Below are positions 24,541-36,303 of a DNA stretch of 64,000 nt, one piece after another. Position numbers and translations under genes: made by a program. Within the stretch, counting starts at the first letter, position 1; every line of letters begins with the position of its first letter. The DNA is from Bactrocera neohumeralis (taxonomy: Eukaryota > Arthropoda > Insecta > Diptera > Tephritidae). The stretch spans positions 67,147,528-67,211,527 of the forward strand of contig NC_065921.1 of NCBI RefSeq assembly GCF_024586455.1, given 5' to 3'. The notes beneath the pieces were generated by a model, which worked only from the letters and a program-made list of their open reading frames with translations, was not told the DNA's origin and did not search any database.

Positions 24541-26965
24541 TAAGCTTTTTTAAGAAAATCATTTTCTGATGAGGCACATGTTCAACCATTACATTCACCT
24601 AAAATTGTAGCTAATTTTCTCCCGAAGAACCGATGAGACGGATTTATAATCTTTCACACTTTAGCTTTATATTAACTATATACTATAACTGGAGTGAAGA
24701 GAGCCATGTATGCAATTGTTTGAACGGCTCAAGGTGAGACTTGAATTTAGTTCTAAGTATAAAAGTTTTGGATTTACGTATCTATATATTGCTCTTATCA
24801 TTTGAGATTTTTTTGTTAATGATTTGGCAATACCTTTGTCGTTTTCCGAATAGCAGTGACACAAACCTTAACCTCACGAGCTTAGTTCGGTCATATACCT
24901 GCCCGAAATGAGAGAACACGAGATCCTAACTTGTGAGCTGTAAAAAATGTTAGTGATTATCTTCTAGTTCCATGGGTTTACTACAACATTTACTAGAACT
25001 AAAAACTTCGACTGAAAGTTCATTGCTCCCCGTAATATTATTTGCACATAAGTGTACATGCTGCATATGTTCTTGCATTCAAATTTAATCCCCCGGTATT
25101 TATTCCGAACGCTTTGTTAGTAGTCATCAACACTCAGTTCAAAAAAAAATATGCAAACACATGTTTTGCGTAAACTCCTGTAAGCCATATACCCAGTCAG
25201 CGAACACATTCTCATATATGTACCGTTATACCATATACCACATAAGTGAATACACAAAAAATGGAGTACTTAAAGGGGAAAACATGCCACTAACAACCTG
25301 CAAAGCAGCGACAACGCCAATACATGGTTACGTAACGTGAAACGGGAGCGGTGAGCAGAAATTGTGTGCTAAGTTAGAGAGCAGATAATAGCAGGGGAGA
25401 CGTGCCAGCCAAGCAGAGGCTGGAGTAGCGGAGTCAATATATTGAGGAGTAAGTTGAAAACCATTGCATAACTCCAGGGATTACAAGCAAACTCAAACTG
25501 TTTGTTAATGTGCAGTAGATACGGCAACACAAATACGTAAACATACCACTATATAACAACAATAAAAATAAACTTGAAACTAGCAAAGCGTGGCAGGAGT
25601 GAGTACACAACAAGCGCACTATGACGACGGCTCGGTTGACAGACTCATTGAGTTTACCTTTAAGGTGGTCATGGTACGAGTGCATGGCATACACTTAGGC
25701 GCTCAAGCTGTATAATGCCAGTAAAATACTTGTGCGCGGCGCTGTGTGCGTTAGTTAGTTTGCGTAACGATTTGCTGCGCAGAGGTTAGAGTAGGAAGCG
25801 TAAATTGAGAGTGGCGGAGCGTGAGTACGGCAGTACAGCTGATTGGGTTGTGAAACGTGCTGAAGTCTATGGGGTGTGAGACTTAGCTGTACGAAGTACA
25901 TGTCGCCATGCGATTTGTCTTGTTGGTGGTTTTAGTTGGCTTACCTAACGGCTTGATTACTTTAGTATGAAGCGCGGGTATAACAAACAAGTGAGTGGGT
26001 TGTGGTTGCCGCTATAAGTTAGTACAGCGCTAACTTACAAGTCGTTTTCGTTCAATGCGCTTCGATTTACGTACGAATATAAGTCTGTGGCGGCTGGGCT
26101 GGACGTGCAGAAAGATTATGTTTGTAGGTGTGTGTGCATCACTACTTGTATTTGTCTAGGCGCCTATAGTCATACCCACGCAAGCACATATTTAAAGCTG
26201 CCTGCATATAATATCAGCTTCTGCCATGATTGCGGATCCATGTCTCGCCGGTAATGCACTTAATCGAATAATTTTCAAGTTCGACAAACATTTTCAATGT
26301 CGATTATATGCAAAGAACGCTTGTAGCGCAGAATGCTGTGGATAAGTAAGAGCTGAAGAAAATCGAAAAGACACACAGACTCCGGGCGATGTGTAGAGCG
26401 CAGAACGCGTGTGTGAGTCACCGAGTGTGTTCGGCAGACTAACAAAAGCGGTTTGTTATTAAGCTTGTGAATTTAAATGTGCTAAGCAATGAGCCAAGCA
26501 ATACTGAAGAGGTGGATACAGGGTGGCTGCGTTAAGCTCAAGGTGCCCTGAACGGTAAAATGACAGCGACAGTAGTTTGTCGGCAGAAATGACTAGCAAC
26601 TCCAAGGGAGTTCCCATTATACACACACACCATTTAAGTTTAGTATTTGAGTATTCATTATACGCTCGAAAAACTTTTGCCAAAGCAAAAATGCGCGCCA
26701 AATGCATTTGAATGAAGTTCGATGGCGGTGAGTGAGAGTGGCAGAGAGAGACTAAAAGGAACTTCGACTGCTTGTTATAAGAGAAATGTGAACTAACGTC
26801 GTGAGACAGTAAGTAATGGATTAAAGAAGCCCAAATAAGGATGAGGTAAGTTAGAGAATGTGAGCGTAGAGTTGATGGAGTTGCGAACAGTGTTTTAAAG
26901 ACGAAAGCAACTGCACTGTATACGATGAGTTGTTTTTGAACAGGGTTGCCATTCACGTATTTATT
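24541..26965. other. unique-looking non-coding DNA
   Basis: About 2.4 kb with no recognisable transposon or exon. The 165-residue minus-strand frame at 26459-26956 has no domain and no flanking splice or start context that I can support. Confidence 0.4.
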
Positions 26966-26969
26966 TACG

Positions 26970-27675
26970 CTGGCTTAGACTTTTTCTTCTTCTTTACTGG
27001 CGTAGACACCGCTTACGTGGTTAAAGCCGAATTAACAACAGCACACCATTCGTTTCTTCTTTTCACAATTTGGCGCCGATTCGAAATATCGAGTGCAGCC
27101 AGGTCCTTCTCCACCTGATCTCTCCAACGGAGTGGAGGTCTTCCTCTTACTCTGCTTCCCCCGGCGGGTACAGCGTCGAATACTTTCAGAGCGTTCGGAC
27201 GATATGACCATAAATGTTTCCCAGAACCTTTCTTCCGAAAACTCGTAACATCGACTAATCAGATGTTGTCTTCGTCCATGCCTCTGCCACATATAGCAGG
27301 ACGGGAATAATGAGTGATTTATAGAGTTTGGGCTTTGTTCGTCGAGAGAGGACTTTACTTCTTAATTGCCTGCTCAGTCCGAAGTAGCATCTGTTGGCAA
27401 GTGTTATTATGCGTTGGATTTCGAGGCTAACATTGTTGTTGGTGCTAATACTGGTTCCAAGATAGCCGAAGATATCTGAGACTTCGAAGTTATGACTGTC
27501 AACAGCGACGTGAGATCCAAGTCGCGAGTGCGACGACTGTTTGTTTGATGACAGGGGATATTTCGTCTTGCCCTCGTTCACTACCAGACCCATTTGCTCC
27601 GCTTCCTTATCTATTCTGGAGAAAGCAGAACTAACGGCGCGGTTGTTGGGGTTAATGATATCAATATCATCGGAG
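26970..27675 (-). mobile_element. RTE-type LINE, 3' half
   Basis: On the minus strand the segment runs from just after YADD (27675) through MGLVVNEGKTKY and LSRQLRSKVLSRR (open frame 27255-27593) to the family 3' terminus (GTAAGCGGTGTCTACGCCAG, about 26998-27017) and its AAGAAGAA tail. A deletion removes part of the C-terminal LRWLGH region, and stops break the frame. Confidence 0.85.
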
Positions 27676-27689
27676 CTTTTTGACTAGTG

Positions 27690-28900
27690 ATGATAATTGA
27701 TTAAGTTCAAAGATGAAAACCTGAAGATTTTTGTGCAAACGTATGAAAATTGTCACGAGTCTCAAAGAGCTCGAATAAAGTTTTGTGTTTGTTGTAACAT
27801 GCACAGAGTTTCTTCTGTAAGCAGCTTGTGTCAAACAGTGGTCTTTATAGGGAGGAATGTTTACGACTTAGCATGGCCTACAAATGTTATCCGTTTCATA
27901 CTATCATATGGTGCGGTGGTATGGTGGATGGCATTATCGAAAATTAAAACTGCATCAGCGGAACCCCTGGAGGTTATTCTCCATATCCGGCCAATAAATA
28001 TTTAAGTGAAGTATAATGCAGTACTTACGGTCCGCCGGCTACTGATTTTAGGCTTTGGAGGAATGGTATCATATTCGACATTGTTAAGGAAGTCGAACAA
28101 AACTGGCAATGTCATCAAGAAATGAAGAGCCATGAGAAATTAAACACAATGTTGTCATTCCTTAGTAGACAAGAATGAACCAATGGTTCTATGATCGACA
28201 GTTCCAAAGGCGAAATCTCGACGGTTTAAAGAGAAAATTATGAACAGGAGTAGTAATCCAATACGATTTGAAATTGTTGGCTTAACAGAAAGTGCCAAGT
28301 GGGCTTCTGCTCTAACCAGTAAGACTACGAACCTTTTAGTGGACAGCCAAGCGGTAATTAAGGCTTTAATAGCGGCAAATAAAAGACTCACTGCGTTAGT
28401 TTATGCAAGTAGGCGATAAATAGACTCTCAGTTGGTAACTCGGTTAATATCATATGAGTAATCATTCATAAAGGAATAGAAGGACAGGAAAAGGCAGACG
28501 GGAACAAAATCTCCAGATTATTCAGCTCCTTGAAGTGTTGTTTGATGCGGTTGACATTGGAGGAACACCTCAAGCATTGGATAGTAGCAATGCAGGGTAT
28601 ACTAAAAATAACTTTGGGGTAGTGTTGATTGTGGAAATACAAAAACCGCTTACTACTAAGCAAAAGGAAACTTAGCACATAAGAGTTCACCTTCAAAAAC
28701 TTGGAAAGGTAGATTCGGTGGAATGCAGATCACGCGTTGATGATGACGAGACGCTGGAACATTATCTCTGCGAATGCCTAGCCTTTAGTCGGATGAGAAG
28801 GTATATATTTCACGGCTTAAGTGCTCCAACTTAAGTGACATTGGCCAGCAGGAGTGGAAAAAATGAGGTGTTCTACCAAATTTAATAAGTTTCTGGAGGA
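27690..28900 (+). mobile_element. RNase H-bearing LINE (same family as 15480-16690)
   Basis: The frame 27697-28005 carries VIRFILSYGAVVWWMA. RNase H text follows (LVDSQAVIKALIAAN near 28338-28382) and then a knuckle relic (DDETLEHYLCECLAFSR near 28740-28797). Multiple frameshifts. Left end is close to the RTE fragment, right end is approximate. Confidence 0.7.
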
Positions 28901-30062
28901 GGTCAATAAGCCTAATGATGACTTAAGTGCGGCCGCCTGCAGTCTGGCTTTTCTGCGCCTTCCTTTTCAGGCAACCTAACAATCAACCAAATGACAACCG
29001 TGTTCATACACGTGCTGCGTGCGTTAAGACGATGCATGGTATAAAACAAAGCGGCTGCAGCAGCACAAACATTTGCAAGAACACACATACTTACAACAAC
29101 TGTTTTTAACAACAACACTGAAACAAACACCGCCAATTGCATAAAAATGCAGTCAGCTTCCCAACAAATCGAAGAGGCTGAGCTCATCAAGACCAACTCT
29201 AAAATATTTTTCTATTCTTGCCGGTCTCCATTTATTTTCTTTCTTTTCGTTCAACCTCATTGAGTCGTTCTATGTCCGTATGGTGGAGTCCCTACTTAAC
29301 CCATAGCATATATGTATGTAGACAAACATAGTTTGTCTGAGTTCGCTTTTCGATATACAGAAGTTTTCTTCAAGTCAATCGCTGCAATCGAATGTCTTTA
29401 AATTTTGTTCCGTCTGTTTGGGTTCTTTATTCAGCATTGAGTGGCATGTTCAATTGTCGTCGTACTACCTCATTTGTGCATTGTCACATGCCTTTGATTT
29501 TGGTCCATCTTTGGTTTAAAAAGATTAAATATTTGACAGAACAACTCTAAACTGGAATGATCAAAGTACTGCTTTGCCAGGGTTCGTGAGATTTTAACGA
29601 TGTTAATATTGTCCCTTGTATGAGTATCGTCAATATCGGTTTTCGACCGATTCTCATCTCTTCAAAGACAAAATTTTGAGCCTTAAAAGTTGATCAGTAA
29701 CATAAATACTCTAAAATATGTCCCTCAGATACGCGATACTCTTGTCAAAAAGAAATCGTTTGAAACCTTCGGTAAATGATTCTACTCTTTCTCTGACTTT
29801 GAAAGATTAATAAAACTCGAAATATATATGGAAATGTGAAAAAATACGTTCCTATATTAGAAGTAGAACTTGAGCTAGTCGATGATGTAGTCACAATTTA
29901 AATATACAGAATAGTTTTGGTTATGAGGCAAAAACCTTCGAAGAAGTTTGAAGACTACATACATAACTGAATCTACATCAAACTGTTGAAGCTTCATATA
30001 CTTGTATATATGGTGAAAATTTTCACAAAATGCCATATTAACAATGCTTTAGTTAAACTCAC
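28901..30062. other. intron 3 of the secreted-protein gene (beginning)
   Basis: Starts on the minus strand with the GTGAGT donor at 30057-30062. I found no convincing acceptor with a following open exon down to 28901, so the 3' exon or exons lie further left, possibly outside the window. No other gene is evident here. Confidence 0.5.
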
Positions 30063-32879
30063 CTCATCACCATAGCTCAGGCTCTGCTCACTAGATGCAC
30101 CGTTGCCATGTTGCTTAGCTTCAGCCACAATTGCCTTCGCATGCTCAGCTCCAGCGCTACCTTTATACTGCAATCTCGGATGATGTATTACTTGTTCCAC
30201 TAATAACTTGGTTTTCTGCCCAGCCTCAGCACCTGCGCCAGCTTCAGCGCCTTTGATGCCCTGATAATTTGGCGAGAGCCCATACTCTACAAATGAGTTC
30301 GGCAGTGGGGCTTTTGGTTCGACTTTAATGGCTACGTATTGCTTCGGTGCAGGAATGGCAATATGCTGCACCGGACCATGGCCGCCACCTTCAGCACCAC
30401 CACCAGCGCCAGAAGCTGCTTTTTGTTCGGCCACAGGACCGTGTTCCACAATTGGTATATATTCTTTGGACTTGGCCATACCGATTAGACGTCCATGAAT
30501 ACCGCCAGCATTAGCTTGTACTTGTTGTTGCTTCAGTTCGCCTACTTGTTGCTGTTCGTGCGGGAAAACTATGGGTGCGGTATTGGTGTGTGCACCGGGA
30601 CCAGCTGCAATGTATAGCTTTTTACGCTGCAACTTCAGTTTGTTCTGCATCTCTTTGGCCAAGAGATAGGTTAGACCATGGATTTGATCTTCGGTTGACT
30701 TGCCGACTAATGTGGAGAGTTGCTTGAATTCGGGCAGCTCTTTGAAATTCTGTTTAATATCATCCGCCGGACCATGATACTCGATTTTTACCAGCGGTAC
30801 TTCGGCTTCTTTCTGTGGCTGTGCTGCCGCTTGACCTACTTCATATTTATAGTTTTCGACGTATTGAGGGGCCACTTCGGCATGACCGCCAGCTGTTTGT
30901 CCACCGCCTGCGTGAGCAGCTGCATATACCGCTATAATTTGTTGTTCACCACCTCCGTTGCCACCATGAACGCCGCCATAGCTAACATGACTATCACCAT
31001 ATCCGCCTGCTTCGCCAACAGCGGCTTCTGTCAGTTTATTCTCGTTAAGTAGAGGATCGGGCTTCGAGGGTCGAAAGTGTATAGCTTTGATAGCGACCGT
31101 CGCGGGTACTTCTTCCTGCAATGCATGCGACACATCGGCTGCATAAGTGTGGTGTACTGCGACCGGTGCTGCTTGAAGCCCTTGATGACCAGCGCCGGCA
31201 TTTTCCTGTACTACAATGGGATGTGCGACACCACCGCCTTCTTGTTCGCCATCTTCGGCGCCTCCCTCCTCTGCACTAGCTTTAGCTCCGTAGTTTTCAG
31301 CGATGTGTGCGACTCCCACGCCATGTTGAGCTTGAGCTGCATGGGCGGCATGAGCTGCCTGAGCAGCTTGAGCTTCGGCCACTGCATGTACATTTTGACC
31401 AGCATAGGCCGCCTGTACCGCGTGAGTAGCAGCAGCGCGTGCTGCCGCTTGTTCCTCTGCAGTCACCGCTGCATGTGCGTTAGCATCATAACCATGATTG
31501 ACCGGTGCGGCGGCGACAGGCGTATATATGTAACGGATCTTTTCAACAACCGGCACTGGGTGGATTTGCACCTGTAATTGTTCACCCTTCTGATGTGGTG
31601 GTATGTATTTTATATAGGATGCGGGGGATAGTTTACTGCCACCACTACCAAGGCTGTAGGTCGGCGGTAAGGCGAGCTTCGCACCATAAAGCGATTTCAA
31701 TTGACGATAGTCGACCATATGTGCTGGTATGTATTTCACATAAGCTTTGCCACCACCAACGGCACCACCACCACCAGCGCCATGATCTTTCATCAGATGT
31801 GTGATGATCTTTTGCACCTCCACGGGCAACGAACTAATAGACTTTTTTGCCTTCACGATGGGTGCTTCCTTATAGACAAATGTGCGCTTGCTCTCGCCAT
31901 TGCTCTGATCATTGTCGCCTTCGTCAACGTCCTCCTTAACAGGCAGCTCAGCGGGCTGGGCTTTCTTTGTATCCATACGGGCTTCTCGCTTATTAATAAC
32001 AGCATAACTCCCTTCGTTAGTGTTTTGTTGATCCTTAGCTTTAGCATCTTTGCGACTTTGTCTAACCAAACGTAATTGTTCGAATATAGCTCCGTTCGGC
32101 TCACGCGCATCCTCTAACTCGAAGCGTATCATCTGCGGAGCCGAGCGCTTGACGCGTTTGCCCTTACGCTTCATGAAGAGCTTGCCAGTTTTTGGCCGAT
32201 AGTATTTTCCCGGATTAAAGGTTGGCAGCGGCGCGGTTACAATACCTGTTGCGGGCGCATTCCGATGCACACGTATCACTGTTGGTGCTACAGTGCTGAC
32301 AGCGGCATTGTTACTTAACTTTTGTAGCTCTAGATTACGCATGCGTCTTATCAGTGCCTTCGTTTGCTCATCGGGCTCACGTGCCTCGGAAATATCGAAA
32401 GGTATTAGTTTTACTTGAAAATTGAATGACTGGCGATTTGCTGGTGTATTAGGTGCTGCGCGTTTCGCACGTTTGTTGGGCGTAATCCTTGCACGTGCAC
32501 CTCGTGAAGAACGTTTCGGAGCTGCTGTGGTTACCTTAGTTCTCGCTTTCAGTGACTCTTTTGTCGAAGTTGTCGTATTTTTCTCATCCGCATTGGTTGT
32601 ACTTGTCGCAGTTGTTGGCTTTTCCTCTCGACTGCGATGCTGCCGTATGAGTTCCTTTACCTCGGGACTGGGCTCAAGCGCATCGCTAATTTCAAATTTC
32701 ACCAGCTGTGGCTCAGTGGGCAATTTCCGTGCTTGCTCAGCTTTCGTCGCCCGTCGTAGACGTTGGCGTGAATTGAATTCATGATGGTCATTATAGGCTT
32801 TAAGGTAAGTGTCTTCTGTTGGATTATCTATGTAACGCATGGAGCGCTGATTGCGTGAAGCAATGTAACGACGCATGTC
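30063..32879 (-). CDS. secreted multi-motif precursor, large exon (exon 3)
   Basis: The 2817-bp exon encodes residues 45-983 of the inferred protein. It begins after a classical acceptor (pyrimidine tract then CAG at 32880-32882) and ends at GAG|GTGAGT (30063/30062); both junctions are phase 0. Using the internal Met at 32876 as residue 1, furin-type sites stand at R39-R42 (RLRR), R136-R139 (RAKR) and R241-R244 (RVKR). Each is followed within 8-21 residues by F-E/D-I/L-x-D/E-A-x-E-P (starting at 61, 160 and 252). Residues 300-450 hold repeated Y-I-P motifs (KYIPAH, KYIPPH, IRYIYTP). Residues 464-530 are Ala-rich with His/Gln, and 620-680 and 820-840 are Gly-rich. Residues 696-765 look like a small folded segment. 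There are no stops over 2.8 kb. Composition suggests extracellular matrix, cuticle or a processed secreted precursor; I do not recognise the family. The 21 open codons beyond 30063 are intron read-through. Confidence 0.88.
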
Positions 32880-32987
32880 CTGTGTTTGAGTGAGATGGAG
32901 AGATAGGGAGAAAAAGAGCGGGATGTGAAGGCAAACATATAATGATAATGTAAGGTTTCAATTTCAAAATTGTATATGTGTGCTTAC
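32880..32987 (-). other. intron 2 (108 bp)
   Basis: Minus-strand GTAAG donor starting at 32987 and TCTCACTCAAACACAG acceptor ending at 32880. Length is typical for a short fly intron, and removing it joins two phase-0 exons. Confidence 0.85.
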
Positions 32988-33050
32988 ATCATAGTTAGCA
33001 AAAGCTTCCAAATCGGGAGTTCTCAGTTCCAGTGCAGCAGTGGACGTCAG
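32988..33050 (-). CDS. secreted precursor, exon 2
   Basis: A 63-bp exon of 21 codons between a strong acceptor (TCTTATTTTCTCTTCAG, ending at 33051) and the donor GAT|GTAAG. It encodes LTSTAALELRTPDLEAF followed by ANYD, and joins exon 3 at D-D-M-R-R-Y. The first six residues (LTSTAA) are what a signal peptide needs at its end, with a small-residue cleavage site near A-A|L-E, and so complete the hydrophobic stretch encoded by exon 1 at 60821-60889. This exon is too short to appear as an independent ORF. It was found from its splice sites and frame. Confidence 0.8.
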
Positions 33051-33254
33051 CTGAAGAGAAAATAAGAATAAGTCAAGCTTTATGATGCTATTCTTAATAA
33101 TATACTTTCAAGCAGTATTTCTGAAAAATTATTAAATTTTAGTTTCTAAATTTAGTAACTGAAGCAATTCAGCGCATAAAATTACTATTCAAAGGTTTCT
33201 TTGTTTCAGTGAAAACTTTATGTGTGTTTCAAACGAAGTGATCAATTACAGATT

Positions 33255-33960
33255 GAAATTTGTTTCGAAGCCGCGAAGAGGTCCCGCTAATATCGGTCGG
33301 TGTTCTTTTTGCCATCAACGCCAAGGCACATGAACAAGTACTCCCAGGATGCGATGACATACGTGTGGAATTATGGATCGGGGTCAATCAGCAAGCGATC
33401 GCCACGTTGTCACAGCACGACTTTTTAAACAACAGTCGGTTTGTATGTCTAACAATAAATGCACGAAACACTATCCACTTGCTTTTCTTTCGGAATCGCA
33501 AACTGGAAATGATGGATATCCATTCTATCGTCGTAGCTCATCAGACGACCATACAACTTAGAGTAGTGAATATCGAAGTTGACAACATATGGATCGTACT
33601 ATATTCGCCACTGTTGTCTAATTCACATTCAAATCTGTCAATGTTTGATATTGTAGTTTGGTGAAATCGATCAAATATGTTTGCAAGTAAGTCACTAAGG
33701 GATGCAACGTGGCAGTTATGGGCCTTGAACGATACGGTCGAACTGCAATAAAGCGCTTTGTAGGATATTTACTTTAGCAATTCATGAACGTTTTCCGACT
33801 GTTTTGCGTCTCGCAGTTAATTTGCAGAATGGCCAAAGAGTGTACTTCAACTTAGAGAATATAGTGCAGCCAGTGGAAACACCGCCAGCAACAAAATTAC
33901 GCAGAAAGGAAGGCCAACCACTAGATTGACATCCAGGTGTGTTCTCAAATATTTACACAA
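33255..33960 (+). mobile_element. Helitron, Rep-region fragment
   Basis: Plus-strand frames carry Helitron RepHel text: DRHVVTARLFKQQSVCMSNN then KCTKHYPLAFLSESQTGNDGY (33373-33561). In a shifted frame follow IEVDNIWIVLYSPLLSN, VKSIKYVCKYVTKG and FAIHERFPTVLRLAVNLQNG. This is the region just after the Rep catalytic tyrosines and before the helicase. At least three frameshifts or stops. It is separated from its helicase part (38550-39437) by the palindromic element and by lost sequence. Confidence 0.85.
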
Positions 33961-33992
33961 TCCACCGGAAAAATGACCTTCGGCAGAGAACG

Positions 33993-36285
33993 TAAAAGAA
34001 TAGAGAAGGTTCACGGCGCGGAGAGCGTAAAAAATATTTTTGGCTAACAAAATGCGATGAGCGTGTTTCACCACAGCAAGATCAGAAGGAGAAATCTTAA
34101 CAGTGGCGCGTGAACAGAGCTGAGCATTCAATGAAAATTATGCTCAGAAATATACATTGCTATTACAGACGCATGTTGGCCTTTCGCTTATATTTTTATA
34201 TGTTTACATGCAATCATATTAATTGATATGAATATCATTTTGCGAATTTTTCTGAATTCGTTCAAAATTGATAACATTATCATTAAATTATGCTATTTTC
34301 AAAGTAATATTTGTAGGTAATGTACAAATAAGAGATACCTTTTAAAAATTTCGTATGTTTGATAATATGTATGTATGTCATAAATTCACAAATATGTATG
34401 TACATACATATGTATGTATGTGGATACGTTATATGTATATATTTATGACATACTTTCATAATATCCTAAAAAACTTAATATATTACAAGAATATTGTCTG
34501 TAAATTACATTTCTTCATTTAAATTTTCATACGCATCTACATATTAGCACATAGTTATATACATACATATGTACATATGTAAGTACAATTCAAATTCAAA
34601 TCGTGATATTATCATTTATCAGTAAAAAGCGTGAGCGCACTGCTCTATATGTACATACATATGCATATGTGCACGACATTGCCCAACAAATAATGTATAC
34701 ACAAACCAACATACAAATATGCGTACACATGTAAATATGTGCGTATGACATTCCCACACAAATAATGCATACACAACATACATACTTATATGCGTTCACA
34801 TATAGATATGTATGTCATCCGCAAATATTACGAATATTGTTCTACAAAAACAACAATGGGTTCAAATAGCATCAGCGGCGTCACAAGTCAATATGGCAGC
34901 CAAGTCGATGCCCAAATTTGTAGAAAAACACCTAACAACAATATTTTCATTCATGAACGCAAGCGCACTTTCAACAGGCAAACTTGCTCCATTCATAAAA
35001 ACAGACGCCGTCACATCTCCCCGAGCATGCCTTTGCCCACAAGCGTCTTTTCGCGACGATGGCAAAAGCTAAAAATCATAAATTGAACAACTTTCTGATA
35101 TTCTTCACAGAAAGAAGAAAAAGTGGCAACAAGCCGTTGTCGATTTACAATATTTGTCTAAAATATTTTTAGAATAAAATTGCGTCGATAGTTTATTTGT
35201 CGAAGCTCACACACAAACATATATATATACGCTATTTATTCCGGCTGATTTATGGTACAGCGGAAGGGAAGCAGTGTACAATTGAAAATCGATCGTTCGT
35301 TAACTGTATTTTCGGCATCTCACGGTTTTTCTACCATAGAAATTATTGTTTTAATACTACTCGCGTCAGCTATGGGCACATATGTGAAGTGCTGAAGACA
35401 ATGAGCGCGACCGACTGCAATAACCGAGATTGACATCTGTCAAGGAATGTACAAAATATTGTTACACGTTCTTAGGGACACAGTTATTGAAGCAGCTGCA
35501 GAGCTACATAACTGTGTCCATAAGAACATGTGTATTCTAATATTTGACAGATGTCGTTTGCAGTCTGTCGCGCTCATTGTCTTCAGCACTTGACTCTTTG
35601 ACTTGAAAGCAAAAAATATGAGCTTCGCCATTGGTTGTTCGCGTCAACGGAAATTTCGCATGAAGCATTGAATGTACATATTTACATACATTTGTTGCAT
35701 GTAGACAAATTTACGAATATTATGCTTATGGTACTTATATTTGTTTACATGCACACATAATAATACATATATGGGCAAATGTGCGACCGCTTGGTCATTT
35801 AACATGATATCGAAAAGTTTATTGACGAAAGCAAATATTTATTTAAGTATATTATTATACATATGAATGTCGTACCAAACCTAAGTATATAAAATGCATA
35901 ATTAGATAGTAATAAAAATCTTATTGAATTATATATGTACATATTTGCAAAGATTTTATGGAATTCATCATAAAATAGCTCAATTTTAAAATATGTATGT
36001 ACATACTTATGTGCTTCCATAACAAATATACATACATACAAACAGATGTATACCGATCTATAAATTACATACATATATGCAGCATCGTTTGCGCATAGTA
36101 AATATGCGAATCTGTAAGCGTACATTCCTTAACATTGGAATTATTATTTTTCTCATTTAACACTGAAAAATTCTGCTATTTATATAGTGGTGAATACACG
36201 CTAATAATTTTGTGAAACACGCTCATCCAAAACATAAATATCCCAGTGAAATATCCCTAAATTTTCGTCATCGTGAACCTTCTCT
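33993..36285. repeat. left arm of palindromic element
   Basis: Outer end TAAAAGAATAGAGAAGGTTCA, inner end GTGAACCTTCTCT at 36273-36285. AT-rich with many ATGTATGTA runs. Small open frames are mirrored in the other arm and show no protein-like conservation: the few differences in the 67-codon frame are all amino-acid changing (two seen). Confidence 0.85.
35387..35591. repeat. nested 205-bp hairpin in left arm
   Basis: Starts AAGTGCTGAAGACAATGAG and ends with its reverse complement. Internal blocks (GACATCTGTCA, ACGTTCTTAGGGACACAG) also pair, giving a nearly complete hairpin. MITE-like. The counterpart in the right arm is 37022-37209. Confidence 0.8.
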
Positions 36286-36303
36286 CAGAGAACGTATATT
36301 TAT

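Noticed and set aside
26459..26956. 165-codon minus-strand open frame
   Set aside because: No recognisable domain, irregular composition, and no supporting start or splice signals.
29994..30062. Read-through end of the large ORF (21 codons ending at 29994)
   Set aside because: GAG|GTGAGT at 30063/30062 is a near-consensus donor, and the following codons look like translated intron.
34370..34820. Dense ATGTATGTA/ACATACAT repeats considered as a satellite or CRISPR-like array
   Set aside because: Irregular short simple repeats within the palindrome arms, with no constant unit and spacer. CRISPR is not expected in a fly.
34862..35065. 67-codon open frame conserved in both palindrome arms
   Set aside because: Conservation reflects arm identity. 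The differences seen change amino acids and the protein shows no known fold or motif.
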